Below are positions 43,425-51,800 of a stretch of DNA of 64,000 bases, in pieces. The notes under the pieces were generated by a model. It worked only from the letters and a program-made list of their open reading frames with translations, was not told the DNA's origin and ran no database searches. Source of the DNA: Candidatus Syntrophosphaera sp. (lineage in GTDB: Bacteria; Cloacimonadota; Cloacimonadia; Cloacimonadales; Cloacimonadaceae); assembly GCA_019429425.1 (NCBI GenBank), contig JAHYIU010000001.1, positions 22,411-86,410 of the forward strand. The letters are read 5' to 3'. The position numbers and the translations under genes are program-made. Numbering within the stretch: position 1 is the stretch's first letter; each line of letters begins with the position of its first letter.

Positions 43425-45770
43425 ATGAAAACAAGCAAGCAACTCATACTGATAGCGTCCCTTATGAGCGTTGCCTCATTGGGCTTTGCCGCCACGCTGG
43501 GAGTATCCCCGGATGGCAGCCAGCCCTTCAATACTATCCAGTCAGCAGTGGATGCCTCTGCTCATGGGGACACGATATTGGTTTATCCCGGCAGATACAT
43601 TGAAAACGTGGATTACGTGGGGAAGAATATTACTATAGCCAGCTTGGAACTAATCACCGATAATCCTGCCTATCGGGACAGCACGATAATTGATGGAAAT
43701 CAAAGCGGTTCAGCTATAAAATCAATACTAGGCGTAAATGATGCCAGTATATATGGACTTACCCTAACTAATGGATCGGGTTCACCCCTTACATATTACA
43801 ATGGAGCTCCGGTAAATATCGGCGGTGGTATTGTGATTTTTAATGCCGCAGCATTTGAAATAACCAATTGCGTTATAGAGGGAAACAATGCTTTTAATGG
43901 AGGTGGGATTTTTGTTTACCAAGGCACAATCCATGCTGCTGGAACTCAAATCAAAGGTAATTATGCGTCAGGTGGTGGTGGTATATTAATGGACTATTAT
44001 GGGCAGGTAATTTTTGACCAGGATAACCGGTGCAGTGTGTATGATAATACTGCAGGTTACGCTCAAGATATCATCGCTGCTAACTCCAGACTTGAGACCA
44101 GTATCTATCTGGACATGGGAACTTTATGCCCTACCTCCGATTACTACATATATTATTCAAAAAGTGTTCCCGATTGGCCGGGTGGATTCCCTGTTATTGA
44201 CATCCAACGAGGCTATAGAACTGAGGTTAATCACGATCTATATGTTTCGCCCCACGGTAATGATGACAATGATGGTTTGAGTATTTCCGCTCCTATTAAA
44301 ACAATCTGCAAAGCTCTGCAGACGGTAGAATCGGATAGTTTGAATCCCAAAACCATACACTTAACCAGAGGAGTATATTCAACAGATGATGGGCAGTTTT
44401 TCCCTATTAACCTGAAACCTAATGTGTATCTGATTGGAGATTCATTATCATACCCAGTACTCGAAAACCTTGAATATCAGTTTACTGTTAATGTTTCCTC
44501 TGCATCGGGATGTAGAGTGGAGAACCTGGAAATTGAGTTTGGTGATAATAATACATTTCCAGGTGCTATAGGTGGCGGTAAATTCACCGATGTTATTATA
44601 AAGAATATCATAATCAACCCCTTCTCATTAGCGTCGTTAGAATGTGTTTCATTTGTCACAAACAACTATCATCCTACCAACTATACTCTTGAGAATGTAA
44701 CGATCAAGGGGCAGAGCTCAAATGACCAGAGTGGGTTTTATAATAATATGCCAGACGCGGTGATCAGGAATTTAACCATAGAAGGGTGCCACAATACCGG
44801 TAGTGAGTTAGATAGCCCCCGGGCAACGTTTTACTTTTATGGCAACAAACTAACTCTGGCAAACTCGAAGATCATCAATAATACTATGGCTTATGGGGGC
44901 ACGCCCTTGGTTAGTATCGGAGCAGCACATTTTAATTCCGATAGTCGCCTGATAATGAATAACGTTCTGATTGCCAACAACCAAAGTGGCGGGTATGTTC
45001 CCGTGTTCATTGCTTCCTTTACCGATTCAACCTCTGTTATCAGCAACTGCACTTTTGCCAATAACAGCGGGAGCAACGTTGCTAACATCCTTAATGGTAA
45101 TCTGCGGGTAGCCAATTGCATCTTCGATAATGATCTCCCGGTAGAGATACTCTGCCAGGGCACCTATCCCAACACAGTGTCGCATGTGAGTTTTGAGAAT
45201 AATTTCATCAGGGGCTATCCTGATAGCTTTGCCACTTCGGCAGTGAATGACATCACTTTCAATGATGTGGTCCTGACCGGCGATCCGGGATTCTGCGGCA
45301 GCAATGCCGCTGATTTCATGTCCTACCGTCTGGGCAACAATTCCATTTGCACAGATGCCGGCACTCCCGATTCCACAGGCTTGTTCCTTCAGGAACTGGA
45401 TCTATATGGCAATCAACGAATATACGGCACGGCGATAGATATCGGCTGCAATGAATGGAACTATCCGGTTGCCTTACAGGATCCAATAAATCCGGCAGCG
45501 ATGCCTGTTAGCGTATATCCCAATCCCTTCTCTCATGAAATCAGCATTGGGTATTCAATTGCCAAATCCTCCCAGGTGGCGATAAGTATCTTTAACCTGA
45601 AAGGGCAATTGGTGCGAACCTTGTGCAAGGGCAGCCAAAACAAAGGTGAACAAGCCCTGACATGGGAAGGCTTTGATGATAGTGGACGAAATATGGGCGC
45701 AGGTATCTATCTGCTGCAGATAAAGCTGGATGGCAAGACTCAGAGGGTAATGAAGCTGGTGAAGTTGTGA
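43425..45770 (+). CDS. Second secreted beta-helix protein with sorting domain
   Basis: About 781 residues: signal peptide (MKTSKQLILIASLMSVASLGFA), a beta-helix with a typical entry (DGSQPFNTIQSAVDASAHGDTILVYPGRY) and repeated INN/NN turns, a second helix entry near 280 (SPHGNDDNDGLSISAPIKTICKAL), and a tail with YPNPFSHEI, FNLKGQLVR and WEGFDDSGRNMGAGIYLL. The first and second entries show two stacked helix domains. The start could also be ATG 43401. It lies 108 nt after the first beta-helix gene, with related architecture. Confidence 0.8.
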   Translation: MKTSKQLILIASLMSVASLGFAATLGVSPDGSQPFNTIQSAVDASAHGDTILVYPGRYIENVDYVGKNITIASLELITDNPAYRDSTIIDGNQSGSAIKSILGVNDASIYGLTLTNGSGSPLTYYNGAPVNIGGGIVIFNAAAFEITNCVIEGNNAFNGGGIFVYQGTIHAAGTQIKGNYASGGGGILMDYYGQVIFDQDNRCSVYDNTAGYAQDIIAANSRLETSIYLDMGTLCPTSDYYIYYSKSVPDWPGGFPVIDIQRGYRTEVNHDLYVSPHGNDDNDGLSISAPIKTICKALQTVESDSLNPKTIHLTRGVYSTDDGQFFPINLKPNVYLIGDSLSYPVLENLEYQFTVNVSSASGCRVENLEIEFGDNNTFPGAIGGGKFTDVIIKNIIINPFSLASLECVSFVTNNYHPTNYTLENVTIKGQSSNDQSGFYNNMPDAVIRNLTIEGCHNTGSELDSPRATFYFYGNKLTLANSKIINNTMAYGGTPLVSIGAAHFNSDSRLIMNNVLIANNQSGGYVPVFIASFTDSTSVISNCTFANNSGSNVANILNGNLRVANCIFDNDLPVEILCQGTYPNTVSHVSFENNFIRGYPDSFATSAVNDITFNDVVLTGDPGFCGSNAADFMSYRLGNNSICTDAGTPDSTGLFLQELDLYGNQRIYGTAIDIGCNEWNYPVALQDPINPAAMPVSVYPNPFSHEISIGYSIAKSSQVAISIFNLKGQLVRTLCKGSQNKGEQALTWEGFDDSGRNMGAGIYLLQIKLDGKTQRVMKLVKL

Positions 45771-46061
45771 TAGCTTGGGATTGAACATCAGTTTTAAGAT
45801 ATTGAAAAGAAAGTGTATTGAATTATTGACGACACCGATGAGCATGCCGGTTAACAGAATCTGGATCTAGAGCCTTCCGATCACTGTCTGGAGTTGACCA
45901 GCCTGGTTACTTAAGAGCATTACTTTTCACCTGCAGTTCCGCTACGCCACACTGCAGGCTATCACATGTCGCCCCAAAAAGGGCTTGATCAATTGTTGGA
46001 TGTTTCAGTATTGTCTATAATATCCGCCTGCTGGGAATTCTGCCAGGGGATATCTTGATGG

Positions 46062-47033
46062 CTACGGATCCTTCTTATCCTCCGAGGAATTGCCGGTTTC
46101 GGATCCTTCAACGATGTAGTTCAGTTTCCGCTCCGGTTCAGGATCGGGCTCGATCTCCAGTTCTGGCAGGGCTTTCATCCTCTTGCGGCGGCGGAGCGCG
46201 GCCAGGATCAGCAGCAGGGGCAGCAGGGTGAAGATGATCGAATTAACGCCCACGATAAGATAGATCCAGGCCTGCCGTTTGCTGGCGGCGGCAAATTCCA
46301 GATTGAACTGGTACAGGCTGGAACCGTAGGCTTGGCCGAAAGCTGCCGTGAAGCGGGTTTTCTGCCCCTGGCGATAATTATCCGCCACGATCGTCCAGAA
46401 TCCGCGCCAGGCCTCTGGGTCCTTGTCCCGCATATGCTTGACCGCGAAATAGGAGCTCAGGTAATACATCTCCCATTCCGCGCGCTGAGAGGGATAGCGG
46501 TAGGCCAGTTCAAAGAGGTCCATCTTGTTGCCCCAGAAGCGTTCGCGCACATAGTAGAGATAGCGGTCCATACCCAACTGGCCGCCCTCGCGGGTCGCCA
46601 AACCTTCATGAAACCAGAGCGGAGCGCTTAGCAGGATCTCGTCCAGATACCAATGGGTGTATTCATGGATGATGATCCCGCCGTAGTTTTCCCAGATCTG
46701 ATCGGCGCTGCGGATGTAGATGCGCTTTTCGGCCGGGGAGTAGAACGCGTTGCTGAATTCCACGATCGCGCCCTTGCCCCGGGCCAAAGACTGGTAGGAA
46801 GAGCGGTCCGGCACCACATAGATGTCCGCCTTGCTGTCCAGGTAGACCCCGGTGCTCATCTGCAATGCGTCCATCCGCTGGTTCAGGACCTCCAAAAACT
46901 CCGCGCTTCCGATGGGAACGCCATCCGAGGTATGCAATACAAAGTTGTCCGTGACCGCGGCGACCTGGTAGACAGCCGGAAGAGCCGAGATCCAGATCAG
47001 GGCAGCCAGGAGTGCCAAGAGGAATCTCTTCAG
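46062..47033 (-). CDS. Peptidase-MA-like (gluzincin) membrane protein
   Basis: About 323 residues: signal peptide, an exported peptidase-MA domain with the zinc motif HEYTHWYLDE and downstream WFHEGLATREGG (third ligand Glu), a membrane segment near residues 260-285 (WIYLIVGVNSIIFTLLPLLLILA), and a charged cytoplasmic tail. The best start appears to be CTG (47033) overlapping the S4 gene stop (CTGA), with AAGGAGA 8 nt upstream, giving a signal peptide beginning KRFLLALLAALIW; the first standard codon is TTG 47018. The substrate is unknown. The preceding intergenic DNA (45771-46061) shows nothing. Confidence 0.75.
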   Translation of the reverse strand: MKRFLLALLAALIWISALPAVYQVAAVTDNFVLHTSDGVPIGSAEFLEVLNQRMDALQMSTGVYLDSKADIYVVPDRSSYQSLARGKGAIVEFSNAFYSPAEKRIYIRSADQIWENYGGIIIHEYTHWYLDEILLSAPLWFHEGLATREGGQLGMDRYLYYVRERFWGNKMDLFELAYRYPSQRAEWEMYYLSSYFAVKHMRDKDPEAWRGFWTIVADNYRQGQKTRFTAAFGQAYGSSLYQFNLEFAAASKRQAWIYLIVGVNSIIFTLLPLLLILAALRRRKRMKALPELEIEPDPEPERKLNYIVEGSETGNSSEDKKDP

Positions 47034-47293
47034 GAAGCTATCTCCTTGCGACTCAGCAAAGTATAATACAGGGTGGCGTCCTTCTTGGCCACATTGCCAG
47101 TGGGGACGCGGTCGATCCGGAGTTCGTGGTCAAAACCGTAGAGCTTCATATGAACGATGTCCCCATCCCTGATCTCGGACGAGGCCTTGGCCGTTTTACC
47201 GTTAATGCTCACCAACCCTTTGTCGCAGGCGGTTTTGGCGATGCTGCGGGTCTTGGTCAGGCAGAGTTTGTTGAGGAGCAGGTCGATGCGCAT
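47030..47293 (-). CDS. S4-domain RNA-binding protein
   Basis: An 87-residue protein almost entirely made of an S4 domain: MRIDLLLNKLCLTKTRSIAKTAC, GLVSINGKTAKAS and IRDGDIV. It resembles heat-shock protein 15 (HslR)/YlmH-type proteins that bind rRNA or stalled ribosomes. It is tightly linked to the peptidase-MA gene. Confidence 0.85.
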   Translation of the reverse strand: MRIDLLLNKLCLTKTRSIAKTACDKGLVSINGKTAKASSEIRDGDIVHMKLYGFDHELRIDRVPTGNVAKKDATLYYTLLSRKEIAS

Positions 47294-47336
47294 AAATCAT
47301 CCTTCTTTCGGACGCAGCTCCTTGTTTGCCAATATC

Positions 47337-48539
47337 TTAGCTGGATAGCAGGCGCTGCGTCTCGAGGGCAATCATCAGTTCTTCGTTGGTGGGGATCTTG
47401 AGCACTTTGACGCGCGAACCGTCCCCGGTGAGGTCTTCTATCTCGCTGGTGAACTTGGCGTTGGCCTCATCATCGAGTTTGATTCCCAGGGCTTCCATAT
47501 CAGAGCAGACCTGCTGGCGCATGATGGGCATGTTCTCACCCACCCCGCCGGTGAAGATCAGCACGTCCAGCCCGTTCATGGCGGCGAAGTAGGAACCGAT
47601 GTATTTCTTTATCCGGTAGCAATATACGTCGAAGGCCTGGATGGCCAGCGGATTGTTGTGCAGCAGGATCTGATCCTCGATCTCGCGCATGTCGTTGGAG
47701 ATCTGGGAGAGGCCCAGCATCCCGCTTTTCTTGTTCAATATGCCGTTCACCTCATCGACGCTAAGCCCCAGATGCTGTTGCATGTGGATCGGCAAAGCAG
47801 GGTCGATGTCACCGCAGCGGGTGCCCATCATCAAACCTTCCAGCGGGGTCAGGCCCATCGAAGTGTCGATGGACTTGCCGCCGTCGATCGCGGTGATGGA
47901 AGCGCCGTTTCCCAGATGGCAGGTGATGATCTTCAGCCCGGAAATGTCGCGGCCCAGAAACTCCGCGGCCCGCATGCTCACGTATTTGTGCGATGTGCCG
48001 TGGAAGCCATAGCGGCGGATCTTGTGAGTGCTGTAAAAATCCAAAGGAAGCGGATAGAGGTAGGAGTGGGTGGGCATCGTTTGGTGGAAGGCGGTGTCGA
48101 ACAATCCGCACTGGGGAACCTCAGGCATGCTGGCCTTGACGGCCTCGATGCCTTTGAGGTTGGCAGGGTTGTGCAAAGGCGCCAGGGAGATGCATTCGCG
48201 CATCACGTCCACCACGTGGTCCGTTACCACCACGGCGTCCGAATAGTGCTCCCCGGCATGCACAAGGCGGTGCCCGACCGCGTCGATCTCGCTCTTGTCG
48301 CCGATCACGCCGTTGACCTTGTCCAGCAGCGAATCCAGGATCAGCTGCAGACCCTGTTCATGGTTCTCGATCACCATTTCGCGCTTCTTTTTGGTGAATT
48401 TCTCGCTTTTGTAGGTGAACAGCGCGATGTCCTCGCCGATCTTTTCGGCGATGCCTTCAGCCAGAACGTTCCGGGTCTCGATATCGATAAACTGGTATTT
48501 GATCGATGAACTGCCGCAATTGAGCACTAAAATCTTCAT
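47337..48539 (-). CDS. ackA: Acetate kinase
   Basis: A 400-residue ASKHA kinase with LVLNCGSSSIKYQ at the N-terminus, GHRLVHAGE, RYGFHGTSHKYV, CHLGNGASI and FTGGVGENMP near the C-terminus. The ATG at 48539 has AGAGGAAG upstream. It makes ATP from acetyl phosphate, the substrate-level step of acetate fermentation. No phosphotransacetylase is adjacent. Confidence 0.97.
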   Translation of the reverse strand: MKILVLNCGSSSIKYQFIDIETRNVLAEGIAEKIGEDIALFTYKSEKFTKKKREMVIENHEQGLQLILDSLLDKVNGVIGDKSEIDAVGHRLVHAGEHYSDAVVVTDHVVDVMRECISLAPLHNPANLKGIEAVKASMPEVPQCGLFDTAFHQTMPTHSYLYPLPLDFYSTHKIRRYGFHGTSHKYVSMRAAEFLGRDISGLKIITCHLGNGASITAIDGGKSIDTSMGLTPLEGLMMGTRCGDIDPALPIHMQQHLGLSVDEVNGILNKKSGMLGLSQISNDMREIEDQILLHNNPLAIQAFDVYCYRIKKYIGSYFAAMNGLDVLIFTGGVGENMPIMRQQVCSDMEALGIKLDDEANAKFTSEIEDLTGDGSRVKVLKIPTNEELMIALETQRLLSS

Positions 48540-48625
48540 TAAACTTCCTCTTGATTTGCTTTTTTGCGCAAGTCCGCTGAAAGTGCCGATATTGTCAACC
48601 ACTTTAGAGCCTCCGGAGTACTCTC

Positions 48626-48714
48626 GCCCCCCTTATCAATACGGTGTCAATACGGACTCATTACGGACTTTGTCCGTAATGAGTCCGTATTGACACCGTA
48701 TTGATAAGGGGAGC
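48626..48714. repeat. Class B palindromic hairpin element, copy 4
   Basis: An 89-bp hairpin with 43-bp arms (48626-48668, 48672-48714), TTT loop, and one mismatch (C48628/A48712). Relative to copy 3, arm positions 14 and 23 differ (T to A, T to C) and both changes are compensated on the opposite arm. It lies between ackA and the terminator of the M6 protease gene. Confidence 0.92.
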
Positions 48715-48755
48715 CAGATGGGGTTATCGTCTGGAGGAGGAACCGCGAAAAGGCC

Positions 48756-48789
48756 AAAAAATGAGGGGCCGGCAAAGCGCGGGCCCCTC
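48756..48789 (-). terminator. Terminator of the giant M6 protease gene
   Basis: On the minus strand GAGGGGCC (48789-48782), a 10-12 nt loop, GGCCCCTC (48770-48763), then ATTTTTT. It lies about 28 nt after the stop at 48817. Confidence 0.8.
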
Positions 48790-48816
48790 TGGTTGGGATT
48801 TAATCAGGGTTTTGGA

Positions 48817-51800
48817 TCAGGGCACGATGGCCGTGACCCGATAGAAGTAGATATCGCCGGGAACGATCTGCGACCAGGATGTGCCGGTGGTCGAAGAGAT
48901 CTGGCTGAAAGTCCCGTCCGGCGTGCTTGCGCGGTAGATCCGGAATTCTGTTACGGCCAGGGGATAGGTCCAGTTCAGCTGGATCCGGTTGGTGGAGGGG
49001 ACGTAGCTGATGGCCAGGTCTCCGATGGGCGGAACTCCGCTTCCCTCCCACCAGACGCGGTTGTAGCTGTCCTGCTCGAAAGCTGGCCCGCCAAAGGGGC
49101 CGCTCCAGCCGGCAAAGTAGACCAGGCCGCTATCCGCGGTCTTGGTGACGTTGTATGCCCCGCTCCAGGTGTTGGTCGGGAAGAAGGCCCCGGTGACGGT
49201 GAAAGACTGGCTGTTATTGATCTGGAGCAGCCTGCCACCGGACAAGCCCAGCCGGAAAGTGCAATAGTCGAAAGCATAGTTGGTGTTGACCAGGGAGCCT
49301 GTTTTGACGTTGATCCCGCTGGCGCTCATGTATTCGAAGACCGTGTAGGCGGCCCCGACGGTCGCCCCGCTTTCCACGTTGAAGCCGTAATAGCCGCTCA
49401 CGTTGTGGGTTACGGTGGCCGCCTGGGTCGATGTCCCGGAGGCCAGGAATTCTCCGCCGCTGTTTATGTTGACGTTCTTGGTGTGGGACATCATCAGGCT
49501 GGAGCCGGGGCTGACGAGCAGGGTGCCGTTGATGTTCAGGTTGCCGGTGCAGACCAGGTTGTAGCCTCCGGTCTGCAACAGGCCGCCGTTGATGCTGGTG
49601 ATGTAGCCATCGCTGACCGTAAGCGTGCCACCCAGGGAGACGACGTTGGCCGCGTCCTGGATGAATCCGCCCTTGACGGTGCATTCATTGATGGTCAGGT
49701 TGCGGGTACGGGTTATGGGGTGGACGTTTCCTTCGCGGTCGGTCTCGAACATGGGATCAATCCCGGATTCGCGGGTTGCCAGCTTGTTCACCTTGAGGGT
49801 CCAGAACCAGCTTGTGGGCAACAGGGTGACCGTGTTGTCCCCTGAACCGGTCAGTTCCACAGTTCCCCCGGTGGGATCGAAGCTGCCGCGGTTGTCAAAG
49901 AAGTTTCCGTTGGCCCGGATGGTTCCTCCGCTGATGGCATAATCGCCGGAATTGGTGGAGGTGAGCCAGATACCGCGATCCTTGACGTTGAACTCACCGG
50001 AGCTGAGTGTGAAAGTGATCGGATTGGTGTAACCGATATAGCAATCCATGCTTCCGCCATAGATGTCCACGATGCCGTTGTTGGCGATGGTCATGTCGCC
50101 ATTGACATCATTGTATTGATCCGTCCCCTGGTGGAATTCCAGGTGTCCCGTGTCGGCGATGAACGATCCGTAGAGCCCGTTCTGGGTGAGATCGGCGATG
50201 ACGACATGGCTGTTCGACCAGGCTCGCAGGGATCCTCCGCCGGTGTAGGAAGCTATGTTGTGGATCGTTGTGCCATAGAAGGCGAGGATGGCTCCGCTAA
50301 CCGTGTTCACGACATTGTTCATGGTGCCGCCAGCACTGAAGGTTACGATATTGCCGACCGTGAGCGTGCCCGCGATCCCGGTGTTGCCCTGGAAGGCGAG
50401 GGCGTTGCCAAAGTGGGAGTCGGTCACGTTGTGGAAGTTGGTGGTCCCGGAAACATTTTGCCCCAAGCTGGCCTTGTCGAAGACCACGGTGCTGGTTCCG
50501 GCATTGAAAGCGGCGGTTCCGGCGTTATTGATCCAGTTTCCGCCAACATTCAGAGTCCTGGTGTTGGCAGAGAGGACTCCGGCCTGGAGGGTTAGGTCGC
50601 CGTTGATGTCCAGATCTGACGAAGCGGTAATGGTGTTGCTGCGTGTAAGTTCGCGGCTGCGGCCATTCCTGTCCGTTTCTGTCAACGCTTCCGGAATCCC
50701 GTCCCGGGTGCTTGATTTATTGATCTTCAGGGCATTAAGGTTTGCCCCGGCAACGTGGGATATGTTGCGGTCAACGCTTCCATACATCTCCAGGATGCCG
50801 CCGGTTGGATTGAAATTGCTCCTGTTGCATACAAAGTTGCCGGTCGTGCGGATGGTGCCGCCGCTGATATTGTCGTTGAATGGGAGAGCGGCTGAGACAA
50901 AAATGCCGACGTCCTTGAAATCCAGGATACCCCCACTCATGTTCAGGGTGGCTGTGTCAATGTAGGAGAACCATGCAGGCCCAACGCCTCCGTGGATGTT
51001 GAAGGTGCCGCCCTCAATGGTGATCGTTCCGCGCAGGTCGATGTATTGGCCGGCATCCTGATGATAATTGATGGTACCTGAGGTCAGGTTGACCGTTCCC
51101 ATGACGCCTGAATCGACTAGATCGAGCGCGGTGAAGGTGCCGCCCGTGACGTTCAGCCCGCCCTGGGTCCAGTTGTAGGAATTGCAGGTCAGGTTTCTGC
51201 TACTCTGCAGATTCAGATTCAGGGTCGATGAGGTCTTGTTCAGTTCGATGGCGTTGAAGACTTCAGTGGCATAGATCGTCGTGGAGGCGTTGCCGTCAAA
51301 GACCACCAGGCCGGTTCCTTCATTGAAAGCGGCTTCGCCGACATAGTTGTACCAACTGCCGCGGACATTCATCTGGGCCGGCGCGACAAAGGTCCCGTTG
51401 CTGAGCATGAAATAGCCGTTGATGTCCAGATCGCTGGAGGCGTTGACTGTGTTGGCGCGGGTCAGTTCGATGACGTTGCCCTCTTTGTCGGTTGCGGTCG
51501 ATTCAATCAGCGCGCTTTCCTCACGGGTGCTCTGTTTGTTGATCTTAAGGCTGTAGAGGTTCGAACCCGCCCAATGCGAGACGCTGGCGTCCATGCTTCC
51601 GACCATCTCGATAAGCCCGCCGGTGGGTGTGAAATCCGAACGATCGATCTGGATGTTCCTGGCAACCCGGATCGTGCCACCAGTGATGTTTTCGGTGAAA
51701 GTATACGCCACGTTTTCATAGATATAGATTCCCTGGTCCTTGAAATCCAGCACTCCGCCGCTCATGGATAACGAGGCATTGGACGCAAAGGGCCAGTAGG

